DNA of 64,000 bases from Pararhizobium_B sp963760965 (lineage in GTDB: Bacteria; Pseudomonadota; Alphaproteobacteria; Rhizobiales; Rhizobiaceae). Within the stretch, counting starts at the first letter, position 1. Each line of letters begins with the position of its first letter. The position numbers were made by a program, and so were the translations under genes. Of the stretch, positions 10,423 to 19,817 are shown in pieces. The notes under the pieces were generated by a model. That model worked only from the letters and a program-made list of their open reading frames with translations, was not told the origin of the DNA and ran no database searches. The DNA is taken from positions 186,001 to 250,000 of the forward strand of contig CAVXEW010000014.1 of NCBI GenBank assembly GCA_963760965.1, read 5' to 3'.

Positions 10423-12679
10423 CTTGCGCTTCCCCTTTCTCAGCCTCTGGCGGATGCCCGGCCGCGCTCGCCGGCGGCAGCTTGACGGTAATCATGGCCC
10501 CGTGGCCGTGATCGAAGTCTTGCGGCGCGTCGTGCAGTTCCAGTGTTCCGCCATGGTCTTCGATGATCTTCTTGACGATCGCCAGGCCCAGCCCGGTCCC
10601 CTTCTCCCGCATTGTCATGTATGGCTCGAGAACGCGATGCCTGTTCTCGACCGGCAGCCCCTTGCCGTTGTCGATCACGTCGATGACGATCAGTTCGCCC
10701 TCCCGGCGCGCCCTCACCTTGATCCGGCGCCCGTCCCTCTCCTCGCCCGCAGGGACGGCGTCGATTGCTTCCGCCGCGTTCTTGATCAGGTTGCCGAAGG
10801 CCTGTCCGAGCATCCGGGGGTCGAACAGCCCGACGAGCGGCTCGTCCCCGAACTCCCGCGCGAAATCGATCCGGTGGCCGCCCATCTCGCGAAGGAAAAC
10901 AGTGTCGCGCAGGATGTCCCTGACGTCGATCTCGACTTTCGACGGCTTCGGCATGCGGGCGAATGCGGAAAACTCGTCCACCATGCGGCCGATGTCCTCG
11001 ACCTGGCGCACGATGGTCTCGGTGCACTGGTCGAAGACCGCCCGGTCGTCGTCGGCGATCTGCCGCCCGTAGCGCCGGCGGATGCGCTCGGCCGAAAGCT
11101 GGATCGGCGTGAGCGGATTCTTGATCTCGTGGGCGATGCGTCGCGCGACGTCGGCCCAGGCCGTCGATCTCTGCGCGATCACGAGATCGGTGATGTCGTC
11201 GAGCGTGATCACGTAGGATCCCCGCGAGCCGCGCGATTCCTCGCGCGTGATCTGCACGTTGAGCGTGCGCTCCTTGCCGTCGCGGACGACGGTGACCTGC
11301 TTGCGGTGGTTCTTCCGCCGCCCGAGCGCCGCTTCGGCAAGCACCGTGCCGAACTCCGGCGCGACCTCGCCGAGGTCGGAGCCGACCAGCGCGTTCTCGC
11401 CCACGCCGAGGATGAATTCCGCCGAAGTGTTGGCGATGGAGACGCGTCCCTCCTCGGTCACGCCGATCACGCCGGCGGTGACGCCGGAGAGGACCGCTTC
11501 GGAAAAGCGCCGCCGTTCGTCGATCTGGTCCTTCGCGTCGAGGATCTGGTTGCGCTGCGTCCGGATCTGCACGATCATGTTGTTGAAGGTCTTGGAAAGG
11601 TTGCCGACGTCACCATCCGAAGCTCGAACTGGCACGTTCACCTTCAGGTTTCCGCCGGCCACGTCATCCGCCGCCCCGATCAGCAGGCGGATCGGCCGCA
11701 CGATGCGATCGGCGACGGCGATCGCGGTCCAGATGGCCGCAAGCAGCACGATCAGCGCGAAGCCGAGATAGAGGATCGCGAACGCGATCTGCAGCGGCGT
11801 TCGCCCCTTCTCCATCGAGTGATATTCCTGGGTCGTCTGCTCCATTTCCCGCATGGAATGGATGACGTCCGGATCCACGGCCCGGATCGTGTAGAGGAAC
11901 GTGTCCGAGAAGTTCTGCAGCTTGATGACCGCGCCCACGAGGTTCGTGACGCCTGGCGGGATCAGCGTCGGTTCGCCGGCGATCGCCGTCTTCATCGCGT
12001 CCTTGGGGATCGCCGGCAACGGCCGCTGTGTCTTGATGTCAGCCTGCATGATCGCGTGGCCGTCCTTGCCGACGAGGAACGCGCCCAGCAGCCCGCGGCC
12101 GCGGGCCTGCCGGGTCAGCAGATTGTTGAAGCCCGTCCTGTCGAGGTTGTAGAGGGTCCTGGCGTTGTCGAGTTCGGTCGCCATGGTGACCGTCTGCCCC
12201 TGCAGATAGCGCGCGTTCTCCATCACATACGCCTGGGCGACGCTGAGCGACTGCTCGACGATCGACTTCGTGCGGATCGAGAACCAGCGGTCCAGTCCGA
12301 CGTTGAGCGTGATGCTGGCGACGATGGCGACGAGGATCGCCGGCGTGATGGCGACGATCGAGAACAGTGCGACGATGCGCACATGCAGCCGGGCGGCGGC
12401 ACGGCCCTTCTGGCGCGCCTTGATCAGCCGGTAGATCTCGCGGGCGATCAGCCCGATGAGGCCGAGCACGAAGAACAGGTTCAGCGCCGCGAGCCCGACG
12501 ACGACGTTCGTCACGGGCGCGACCGGCGTAAGCCCCAGCAGAATGAGGAAGGAGGCGGTCGAGGAGATCAGCGCTCCGACAACGAGCACAATTCCCGGGG
12601 CGGCGAAATAACGCCGCCGCGAGTGCGCCGGAGCGCTCATGCCTTCCGCCGCTGTCGGCAGAGAGTCTCCAACTGCCAT
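10412..12679 (-). CDS. ntrY: sensor histidine kinase NtrY
   Basis: A 755-residue inner-membrane sensor kinase that phosphorylates NtrX. There are three or four hydrophobic segments in the first 350 residues (for example VALFSIVAITPAILVAIVAS), a periplasmic region, a HAMP linker (about 330-390), a PAS domain, then HisKA with the phosphorylated histidine in ARRIAHEIKNPLTPIQL. An HATPase_c domain follows (NLIKNAAEAID, DNGKGLP, GTGLGLAIVKKI). The system is known to respond to nitrogen and in some species redox or oxygen signals. It lies 114 bases downstream of ntrC in the usual order. Confidence 0.96.
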   Translation of the reverse strand: MAVGDSLPTAAEGMSAPAHSRRRYFAAPGIVLVVGALISSTASFLILLGLTPVAPVTNVVVGLAALNLFFVLGLIGLIAREIYRLIKARQKGRAAARLHVRIVALFSIVAITPAILVAIVASITLNVGLDRWFSIRTKSIVEQSLSVAQAYVMENARYLQGQTVTMATELDNARTLYNLDRTGFNNLLTRQARGRGLLGAFLVGKDGHAIMQADIKTQRPLPAIPKDAMKTAIAGEPTLIPPGVTNLVGAVIKLQNFSDTFLYTIRAVDPDVIHSMREMEQTTQEYHSMEKGRTPLQIAFAILYLGFALIVLLAAIWTAIAVADRIVRPIRLLIGAADDVAGGNLKVNVPVRASDGDVGNLSKTFNNMIVQIRTQRNQILDAKDQIDERRRFSEAVLSGVTAGVIGVTEEGRVSIANTSAEFILGVGENALVGSDLGEVAPEFGTVLAEAALGRRKNHRKQVTVVRDGKERTLNVQITREESRGSRGSYVITLDDITDLVIAQRSTAWADVARRIAHEIKNPLTPIQLSAERIRRRYGRQIADDDRAVFDQCTETIVRQVEDIGRMVDEFSAFARMPKPSKVEIDVRDILRDTVFLREMGGHRIDFAREFGDEPLVGLFDPRMLGQAFGNLIKNAAEAIDAVPAGEERDGRRIKVRARREGELIVIDVIDNGKGLPVENRHRVLEPYMTMREKGTGLGLAIVKKIIEDHGGTLELHDAPQDFDHGHGAMITVKLPPASAAGHPPEAEKGEAQDGV

Positions 12680-12793
12680 CGCTTCCTCGAATATGCCGCA
12701 GGCTTTGAGGGTCTGACCTCTCCGCGAACGTCAGGACTTCGTGGCGGTAGAGCAACAGATTGTGGCGAAAGTGCAACTCCGACGGGGTCCCTG

Positions 12794-14247
12794 TCAAGAA
12801 GCCCGTGGGCCGCGATACACCGATACCCCGAGTTCGCGAATTTTCTTGCGCAGCGTGTTCCGGTTGACCCCGAGCAGTTCCGCCGCCTTGATCTGGTTGC
12901 CCCGCGTCGCCGTCAATGCCGCCAGGATCAGCGGATGCTCGACCTCGGTCAGCACGCGCTGGTAGAGGCCCGGTGGCGGCAGGCCGTCGCCGAAGGTCGT
13001 GAAGTAGCGGTGCATGTTCTCTTCAACGGCCTGGCCGATGCTGAGCGGCCCGCCGCCGTTTCCGGCACCGTTCATCGGGCTGTCTGCGATTTCCGTGCGC
13101 AGTTCGGTTTCGATGATTTCCCGCGTGATCACGTCCTGCGGGTAGAGTGCGGTGACGCGGCGCACCACGTTCTCCAACTCGCGGACGTTCCCGGGCCACA
13201 CGTAGGCCTTCATGCGCTCCAGCGCCTCGCCGTCGAAGCGTTTGGGCGCCAGCCCCTCGCGTTCTGCCTGCTGCAGGAAGTGTCCGACCAGATCGGGATG
13301 TCCTCCGCGCGGTCCCGGAGCGGCGGGAGACGAAGCGGCACGACGTTCAGGCGATAGTAGAGGTCCTCGCGAAAAAGGCCTTGATTTATAAGGGTCTTGA
13401 GGTCCTTGTTCGTCGCCGAGACGATCCGCACGTCGGTCTTGATCGGCGTGCGCCCGCCGACGGTCGTGTACTCTCCCTGCTGGAGAACACGCAGCAGCCG
13501 GGTCTGGGCGTCCATCGGCATGTCGCCGATCTCGTCCAGGAACAGCGTGCCGCCCTCGGCCTGCTCGAACCGGCCGGTCGAGCGTGCCTGCGCACCGGTG
13601 AAGGCACCCTTTTCGTGGCCGAACAGCTCCGACTCGATCAGTTCGCGCGGAATGGCCGCCATGTTGATCGCCACGAAAGGTCCGTGATGCCTCTTGCCGT
13701 AGTCGTGCAGCGCGCGGGCGACGAGTTCCTTTCCGGTACCCGATTCGCCGGTGATCATCAGGGTCAGGTCCGTCTGCATCAGTCGCGCGAGGACGCGGTA
13801 GATTTCCTGCATCGCGGCAGAGCGGCCAACCAGTGGCATCTTCTCCGGCGGCTCTTCGTGGGCGCCGATCACCTGCCGCTTCGGTTCCGCGAGCGCGCGA
13901 CCGATGATGCCGGTCAGCTCGGTCAGGTCGAAGGGCTTGGGAAGATAGTCGTAGGCGCCCTTCTCCGAGGCCTTGATTGCCGTCATGAAGGTGTTCTGTG
14001 CGCTGATGACGATGACCGGCAGATCCGGCCGCGCCTTGCGGATGCGCGGCAGGAGGTTGAAGGCGTTCTCGTCCGGCATGACCACGTCGGTGACGACGAG
14101 GTCTCCCTGGCCGGCCGATATCCACCGCCAGAGCGTTGCGGCGTTGGACGTGATGCGGACCTGGTAGCCGGCCCGCGTCAGTGCCTGGTTGAGGACGGTG
14201 CGGATGGCAGCGTCGTCATCGGCTACGAGGATTGTGGCTCCGTTCAT
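12794..14247 (-). pseudogene. ntrC: nitrogen regulation protein NtrC, one frameshift
   Basis: Sigma54-dependent activator of nitrogen-assimilation genes. It reads MNGATILVADDDAAIRTVL (receiver, aspartate in DLVVTDVVMP), then an AAA+ domain with Walker A TGESGTGKELVARA and an intact sigma54-contacting GAFTGA loop. The frame breaks near 13294: EDIPI runs into WSDTSCS where the family has EDIPDLVGHFLQQ. One missing G would explain it. The other frame then supplies the rest, ending in a Fis-type helix-turn-helix (NQIKAAELLGVNRNTLRKKI). Restored length is 484 residues, typical. The start overlaps the ntrB stop by four bases. As read, the protein would lack its DNA-binding domain. Confidence 0.9.
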
Positions 14248-15392
14248 GAGGAAGATCCCGATGGTTCGCCGGAAAGAGGGTCGATCGGCGGCGCGTTCCT
14301 TGACGCCGGCATGAGCACGCGGAAGGTCGTGCGGTCCGACTGGCTGTCGCATTCGACGATGCCGCCGTGGCCCCCGACGATCTTGGCGACGAGAGCAAGC
14401 CCAAGGCCCGATCCGTTCGTCTTCGTCGTGATGAAGGGGTCGAAAAGATGCGGCAGGAGATCGGTTGGTACGCCCGGGCCATTGTCCTGGACGCAGAATT
14501 CCAGCGGAAGCGAGACCTTTTCCCTGCTTCCGGCGACGGAAAGACTGATGCCGGGGCGGTAGGCGGTCGTCAGGCGGATCTCGCCGGCCGGCTCCTCCGC
14601 GACGGCCTCGGCAGCGTTCTTGACCAGGTTCAGGAACACCTGAACCAGCTGGTCGCGGTTGGCGAAGACCGGCGGCAGCGACGGATCGTAGTTCTCCGAG
14701 AACTTGACGTTCCGCGCAAAACCCGCCTGGGCGATCGCCTTCACATGGTCGAGGACCGAATGGATGTTGACCGGTTCCCGATCGACCGGACGTTCGTCGG
14801 AGAAAACCTCCATGCGATCGACCAGCGAGACGATCCGGTCGGTCTCGTCGCGGATAAGCCGGGTCAGGGCGCGGTCTTCGGCGCTGACCGAGCTCTCCAG
14901 CAATTGAGCCGCGCCGCGGATGCCGGAAAGCGGGTTCTTGATCTCGTGCGCCAGCATCGAGGCAAGGCCGGTCACGGAGCGCGCGGCGCCGCGATGGGTT
15001 AGCTGCCGGTCGATCTTGTCGGCCATCGAGCGCTCCTGCAGCAGAACGACGATCGGCCCCTCCTCGCCCCCCTTCGGCGCGGCATAGACGTCCACCAGCT
15101 TGTCGGCGCCGAGTTTCGGTGTGCTCATGTCGACCCGGTAGCCGTTGACCGGTGCCCGGCGCTCGCGCACCTGCTCGATCAGCCTCAGCAGCGGACTGCC
15201 GAACGGCACGTAGCTTTCCAGCGTCTGGCGTGCGAGATGCGCAGCGCTCGAGCCGAAGAATGCCTCTGCCTCCCAGTTGGCGAAAGATATCCGGCCTGCA
15301 TCGTCGACCATGATGACCGGGTGCTGGATGGCGTTGAGCACCGCCATTGCGAGGTCGTCGCCCGTCGCCTTCTCGTCGGTCGGCATCGTCAT
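14244..15392 (-). CDS. ntrB: nitrogen regulation sensor kinase NtrB
   Basis: A 382-residue soluble histidine kinase/phosphatase partner of NtrC, controlled by PII proteins in known systems. The N-terminal PAS domain is about residues 15-120 (HPVIMVDDAGRISFANWEAE), the phosphorylated histidine is in SMLAHEIKNPLSGIRGAA, and the ATPase domain shows NLVKNAAEAV, DNGPGVP and GSGLGLALVAKI. No membrane segment is present, as expected for NtrB. It overlaps both dusB and ntrC by four bases, indicating translational coupling. Confidence 0.96.
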   Translation of the reverse strand: MTMPTDEKATGDDLAMAVLNAIQHPVIMVDDAGRISFANWEAEAFFGSSAAHLARQTLESYVPFGSPLLRLIEQVRERRAPVNGYRVDMSTPKLGADKLVDVYAAPKGGEEGPIVVLLQERSMADKIDRQLTHRGAARSVTGLASMLAHEIKNPLSGIRGAAQLLESSVSAEDRALTRLIRDETDRIVSLVDRMEVFSDERPVDREPVNIHSVLDHVKAIAQAGFARNVKFSENYDPSLPPVFANRDQLVQVFLNLVKNAAEAVAEEPAGEIRLTTAYRPGISLSVAGSREKVSLPLEFCVQDNGPGVPTDLLPHLFDPFITTKTNGSGLGLALVAKIVGGHGGIVECDSQSDRTTFRVLMPASRNAPPIDPLSGEPSGSSS

Positions 15393-16390
15393 GCGGCAAG
15401 CCGCCTTGCGGGCCGGGCAAACTCGCCGCCTAGCGCCTCGCTGAGGGCACGGACCACTTCGGCCGGGTCCTTCGAGGTCATGACGCGGACCTTCGTCTCC
15501 GTCGGGCAGGAGGGAGCGAAGTTGGCGATGTAGGAGGACAAATGCTTGCGCGCCTGCCGAACCCCTGCGATCTCACCGTAGTGTTCGAGCATCGCTTCGT
15601 AGTGGCTTGCGGCGATGGTGCAGATGTCCAGGCTTTCCGGATCCGTCACGCGCGCGATCTCGCCTGGCAGCCACGGACGGCCCTGGGCGGCCCGGCCGAC
15701 CATGACGGCATCGGCACCCGTTATGCGCAGGATCTCCCGGGCGTCATCGTGGCTCGCGACATCCCCGTTGGCCACGAAGGGAACGCTCACGGCCTCGCGG
15801 ACGCGGGCAATGGCCTCCCAGTCCGCCCTGCCCTCGTAGAACTGGCAGCGTGTGCGGCCGTGGACGGTGATCATCGTCACGCCGGCGTCGACGGCACGCC
15901 GGGCAATCTCGGCGGCGTTGACCGTCTCCGAATCCCAGCCGAGCCTCATCTTGAGGGTGACCGGCACGCTGGCTGCCGCGACCGTCGCCTCGACGATCGA
16001 CAGGGCGTGGTCGGGATCGCGCATGAGCGCCGAACCGGCGTAGCCGCCGATCACCTTTTTCGCCGGGCATCCCATGTTGATGTCGACGAGATCGGCGCCA
16101 TGGTCGACCGCTATGCGCGCCGCCTCGCCCATCCATACGGGCTCGCGCCCGGCGATCTGTACCATGTGCGGAGAGAAGCCCGCTCCCGCCATGCGGACGT
16201 GCGATTGCGCGGTGCCGCGGACGAGTTCGCGGCTGGCGATCATCTCCGTCACGACGAGCCCGGCTCCGAACCGCCAGGCAAGGCGACGAAAGGGCAGATC
16301 CGTCACGCCCGACATGGGCGCCAGGATGACCCGGTTGCGGACTTCAACTCCGCCGATGGCAAACGGTGATTGCAGGATTTCGTCAGTCAA
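15389..16390 (-). CDS. dusB: tRNA dihydrouridine synthase DusB (NifR3)
   Basis: A 333-residue FMN-dependent tRNA dihydrouridine synthase that reduces specific uridines in tRNA. Motifs include APMSGVTDLPFR near the N-terminus, DINMGCPAKKV with the catalytic cysteine, and VMVGRAAQGRPW at the phosphate-binding end of the TIM barrel. It heads the ntr operon, the arrangement from which the name nifR3 comes. The 165 bases between it and the divergent ispDF should contain both promoters; I see no convincing sigma54 or NtrC site for this gene. Confidence 0.96.
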   Translation of the reverse strand: MTDEILQSPFAIGGVEVRNRVILAPMSGVTDLPFRRLAWRFGAGLVVTEMIASRELVRGTAQSHVRMAGAGFSPHMVQIAGREPVWMGEAARIAVDHGADLVDINMGCPAKKVIGGYAGSALMRDPDHALSIVEATVAAASVPVTLKMRLGWDSETVNAAEIARRAVDAGVTMITVHGRTRCQFYEGRADWEAIARVREAVSVPFVANGDVASHDDAREILRITGADAVMVGRAAQGRPWLPGEIARVTDPESLDICTIAASHYEAMLEHYGEIAGVRQARKHLSSYIANFAPSCPTETKVRVMTSKDPAEVVRALSEALGGEFARPARRLAA

Positions 16391-16555
16391 AGATCATCTT
16401 TCAGGCATTCGTGAAGGTTGCCGCATTTTTAGCCACTCAATGGCTGTATGCCAAGTCGGTAGCGAGAAAATAAGGTGGGCGCCGCAACCGACTGGCCAAG
16501 CAGTTGCGCAGGCGATACATCGAAGCCTTACCGATGGAAAGCGTCGAGAGGCCGC

Positions 16556-17767
16556 ATGGCAGATATCGAACGACACAGACGCTATGCAACCGTCGTCGTT
16601 GCCGCAGGCCGCGGCGAACGGGTCGGCTCGCCGGAAGACGGTCCGAAGCAATACCGGCGCCTGGGCGGCCGTCCGGTGCTTCTGGTGGCACTCGGCCCCT
16701 TTCTTGCCGATCCGCGCATCGAGAAGATCGTCGTCGTCACCCACCCCGACGACGACGACCTTTGGAGGGGGGTTCTCGAAGAGATCCCCGAACGGGAGAG
16801 CATCGTGCAGGTGCACGGCGGCGCGACCCGGCAGCAATCGGTCATGGCGGGGCTCGCCGCGCTCGAACAGTCTGCGGTAACCCACGTCCTTGTCCACGAC
16901 GCCGCTCGGCCGTTCCTGCCTTTCGCTGTCATCGACCGCATCGACGCGGCTTTCGCCGACGGGGCGGAAGCCGTCCTGCCGGCCGTTGCAGTCGCGGACA
17001 CCCTGAAGCGGGTGGAGAAAGGACGCGTTGCGAGTACGGTGGCCCGAGATGGACTGTTTGTCGCCCAGACGCCGCAGGCCTTTCGCCTGGCGTCGATCCT
17101 CGCCGCGCATCGCCGGGTCGCCGCCGAGGGGCAGGACGATTTTACCGACGATTGTGCAGTCGCGGAAGCGAGCGGCCTTGAGGTCCGGATCGTCGAGGGC
17201 GATATCGGGAACATCAAGATCACGACCGCAAGGGATCTCGAGATGGCGAACCAGCGAGTGGCGGGAAATCCCCTGCCCGATGTGCGCACAGGCAACGGCT
17301 ATGACGTCCACCGGCTCGTTCCGGGCGACGGCGTCACCCTGTGCGGTGTGTTCCTGCCGCACGACCACGCCCTTTACGGACACTCCGACGCCGACGTCGG
17401 CCTTCACGCGTTGACCGACGCCCTTCTGGCCACCTGCGGCGCCGGCGACATCGGCGACCACTTTCCGCCGTCCGACCCGAAATGGAAGGGTGCCGCCTCC
17501 AGCGTCTTCGTCGAGCACGCCGCGAGGCTGGTCGCGGAGGCAGGAGGAACGGTCATGAACGCGGACGTCTCGCTTATCGCAGAGGCCCCTCGTATCGGAC
17601 CGCACCGCGAAAAGATGCGTGGAGCCATTGCCGGCATGCTCGGCATCGCCATGGAACGCTGTTCCGTCAAGGCGACCACGAACGAGGAGATCGGCTTCGT
17701 CGGCCGCCGGGAGGGCATCGCGGCGATCGCCACGGCGACGGTGATCTACGGGGAGGCCCGGAGTTGA
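16556..17767 (+). CDS. ispDF: bifunctional IspD/IspF isoprenoid enzyme
   Basis: A fusion of 403 residues carrying two steps of the MEP isoprenoid pathway. Residues about 1-230 are IspD (2-C-methyl-D-erythritol 4-phosphate cytidylyltransferase; VVVAAGRGERVG, HDAARPF). Residues about 240-403 are IspF (2,4-cyclodiphosphate synthase; GNGYDVHRLVPGD, GHSDADVGLHAL with metal-binding Asp and His). The fusion is common in alphaproteobacteria. The ATG at 16556 (MADIERHRRYATVVV) is used; upstream in-frame sequence is not family-like. The pncC gene follows within a few bases. Confidence 0.97.
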   Translation: MADIERHRRYATVVVAAGRGERVGSPEDGPKQYRRLGGRPVLLVALGPFLADPRIEKIVVVTHPDDDDLWRGVLEEIPERESIVQVHGGATRQQSVMAGLAALEQSAVTHVLVHDAARPFLPFAVIDRIDAAFADGAEAVLPAVAVADTLKRVEKGRVASTVARDGLFVAQTPQAFRLASILAAHRRVAAEGQDDFTDDCAVAEASGLEVRIVEGDIGNIKITTARDLEMANQRVAGNPLPDVRTGNGYDVHRLVPGDGVTLCGVFLPHDHALYGHSDADVGLHALTDALLATCGAGDIGDHFPPSDPKWKGAASSVFVEHAARLVAEAGGTVMNADVSLIAEAPRIGPHREKMRGAIAGMLGIAMERCSVKATTNEEIGFVGRREGIAAIATATVIYGEARS

Positions 17768-17772
17768 CCGAC

Positions 17773-18282
17773 ATGGAAATGAGCGACACCGGGGACCTCG
17801 CGCGCATTGTCGTCGACCGCCTGAGGGAGCGCAGGCTGCTTCTGGCGACCGCCGAATCCTGCACCGGCGGGCTGATTGCCGCGGCGATCACCGACATCGC
17901 CGGGTCTTCGGATGTCTTCGACAGGGGGTTCGTGACCTATTCGAACGAAGCCAAGCAGGAGATGATCGCCGTGCGGGCGGAAACTCTTGCAGCGCACGGG
18001 GCGGTATCGCGAGAGACCGCCATCGAGATGGCCAGGGGCGCCGTTGCAGCCTCGCGGGCGGATGTCGCCGTCTCGGTCACCGGCATTGCCGGGCCCGGAG
18101 GGGGAAGTCCGGAAAAACCAGTCGGGCTGGTCCATCTCGCGATAGCGATGCGGGACGACAGCCTGCATCATCACGAATTTCGCTTCGGCGACATCGGGCG
18201 CGGGCGGGTGCGCCTCGCAACTGTCCGTTCAGCCCTGTCGCTGCTCGCGAACTTCGTTCAGCCGGAAGACGCCGGCGAATAG
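17773..18282 (+). CDS. pncC: nicotinamide-nucleotide amidohydrolase (CinA C-terminal family)
   Basis: A 169-residue stand-alone CinA-C domain protein, with the signature LLATAESCTGGLIA and SVTGIAGPGGGSPEKPVG. Characterised members deamidate nicotinamide mononucleotide in NAD salvage. Candidate starts are ATG at 17773 or 17779, or TTG at 17764 overlapping the ispDF stop; 17773 is given. Its 3' end overlaps the convergent coq10-like gene by 25 bases. Cotranscription with ispDF is likely from the spacing. Confidence 0.93.
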   Translation: MEMSDTGDLARIVVDRLRERRLLLATAESCTGGLIAAAITDIAGSSDVFDRGFVTYSNEAKQEMIAVRAETLAAHGAVSRETAIEMARGAVAASRADVAVSVTGIAGPGGGSPEKPVGLVHLAIAMRDDSLHHHEFRFGDIGRGRVRLATVRSALSLLANFVQPEDAGE

Positions 18283-18722
18283 ATCGTGTCGGCGCGCTTT
18301 TCGAAAGCCTCGGCGAACATCCGGAACGCGCGGTCGAACATCGAGCCCATGAGCACGCCGAGCATCCGGCTCTTGAAGGCATAGTCTATGTAGAAGTCGA
18401 TGGTGCACTCCTTGTCGCCGGCTGCCAGGAATCGCCAGCGGTTGTCGAGATAGCGGAACGGCCCGTCGAGGTATTTGACGTCGATCGCCAGTTCCTCCGG
18501 CTTCAGCAGAACCTGAGTGGTGAACGTCTCGCGAATGGACTTGTATCCCACGGTCATGTCGGCCACGAGCAACGTCTTCCCGCCGCTGCTCTCCTTGCGG
18601 GAGCGAACGGTCAACCCTTCGCAAAGCGGCAGGAATTCCGGATACTTTTCTACATCGGCCACGAGGTCGAACATGTCCTGCGGCGAATGGTGCACCCGCC
18701 TCCTGGTCTGATACTCCGGCAT
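18258..18722 (-). CDS. SRPBCC-family coenzyme Q-binding protein (COQ10/RatA-like)
   Basis: A 154-residue single-domain START/SRPBCC protein of the COQ10/RatA family. It starts MPEYQTRRRVHHSPQDMFDLVADVEKYPEFLPLC, matching the family N-terminus, and ends with the amphipathic region GVLMGSMFDRAFRMFAEAFEKRA. Relatives bind ubiquinone or polyketide-like lipids and support respiration; the E. coli homologue RatA has been described as a ribosome anti-association factor. The position next to lipA is common in rhizobia and favours a respiratory role. It lies 8 bases after lipA. Confidence 0.92.
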   Translation of the reverse strand: MPEYQTRRRVHHSPQDMFDLVADVEKYPEFLPLCEGLTVRSRKESSGGKTLLVADMTVGYKSIRETFTTQVLLKPEELAIDVKYLDGPFRYLDNRWRFLAAGDKECTIDFYIDYAFKSRMLGVLMGSMFDRAFRMFAEAFEKRADTIYSPASSG

Positions 18723-18730
18723 GGCGAACC

Positions 18731-19697
18731 TTAGCCCGCCGCGGCCAGCTTCTGTTCGCGCGCCGCGCGCAGCCGGGCGAAGTCGTCACCGGCATGGTGG
18801 GACGAGCGCGTCAAGGGGCTCGCCGACACCATCAGGAAGCCTTTCGAATAGGCCGAGGTCTCGTAGGACCTGAATTCCTCCGGCGTGATGAACTTCACGA
18901 CCCGGTGGTGCTTCCGCGTCGGCTGCAGATACTGTCCGATCGTCAGGAAGTCGACGTCGGCCGTCCGAAGGTCGTCCATCAGCTGCAGCACCTCGTTTCG
19001 CTCCTCGCCGAGACCGACCATGATGCCGGACTTCGTGAACATCGACGGATCCAGTTCCTTGACGCGCTGCAGGAGCCGGATCGAGTGGAAATATCGCGCA
19101 CCCGGCCGGACCGTCAGGTAGTTCGAGGCAACCGTCTCCAGATTGTGGTTGAAGACGTCGGGACGCGCGGCCACGACCTTCTCCAGCGCGCCGGGCTTGC
19201 GCAGGAAATCGGGCGTCAGGATCTCGATGGTGGTTTCCGGGGTGGCTGTGCGAATTGCGCGGATCACCTCGACGAAGTGCTGCGCTCCCCCGTCGTCGAG
19301 GTCGTCGCGGTCGACGGAAGTGATGACGACGTGCTTGAGCCCCATCTCCCGAACCGCCTTGGCAACCGACTCCCGGCTCGTTGCCGTCGAGTGCCTTGGG
19401 GCGACCTGTCGTGACGTTGCAGAAGGCGCAGGCCCGGGTGCAGATCTCGCCCATGATCATGAAGGTCGCGTGCTTCTTGTCCCAGCACTCGCCGATATTG
19501 GGGCAACCGGCCTCTTCGCAGACCGTTACAAGGTTATGCGCCTTCACTATGGAGCGGGTCTCGCTGTAGCCCCTGGAAGTTGGCGCCTTGACGCGGATCC
19601 AGTCCGGCTTGCGCAGCACCTCCGTGTCCGGCCGGTGGGCCTTCTCGGGATGCCGTGGGCGCTGCGGTGTTCCTGCGGTATCGAGAACCGTGACCAT
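18731..19697 (-). pseudogene. lipA: lipoyl synthase LipA, one frameshift
   Basis: Radical-SAM lipoyl synthase that inserts two sulfurs into protein-bound octanoate, making the cofactor for the pyruvate dehydrogenase subunits encoded upstream. The first cysteine cluster is in CEEAGCPNIGEC and the radical-SAM motif in CTRACAFC. The frame breaks near 19373, after PKALDGNEP: a run of three G where two would give ESVAKAVREMGLKHVVITS, which continues in the other frame to the stop at 18731. Restored length is 321 residues, normal. LipA is essential for growth on most media without lipoate, so a base-calling insertion is more likely than real loss. Confidence 0.9.
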
Positions 19698-19759
19698 TCC
19701 CTGTCCTTGGTGTCTGGAATTTCGATCGGACTTCCATATCCGATATAGACAATCAGGAC

Positions 19760-19793
19760 AAAAAAGTCAGGCCGCCAAGTGCATGGCGGCCTG
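19760..19793 (-). terminator. intrinsic terminator downstream of glsB
   Basis: A perfect 10-bp stem, CAGGCCGCCA pairing with TGGCGGCCTG around a six-base loop (19768-19793). On the minus strand it is followed at once by AC and six T (A-tract at 19760-19765 on plus). It lies 25 bases past the glsB stop and ahead of lipA, so it ends the glsB transcript and separates it from lipA. Confidence 0.82.
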
Positions 19794-19817
19794 TCGGTAA
19801 ACGCATGTCGGTCTTGG

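Noticed and set aside
10262..13357. A 1031-codon open frame on the plus strand opposite ntrX and ntrY.
   Set aside because: It is the antisense shadow of clearly conserved kinase and regulator genes. High GC at third positions suppresses stops on the complementary strand; the translation has no recognisable domain.
16493..16507. Sigma54-like GG-N10-GC (TGGCCAAGCAGTTGC) upstream of ispDF.
   Set aside because: Only the minimal GG/GC spacing fits, no enhancer site is visible, and isoprenoid genes are not known sigma54 targets; a chance match is likely in GC-rich DNA.
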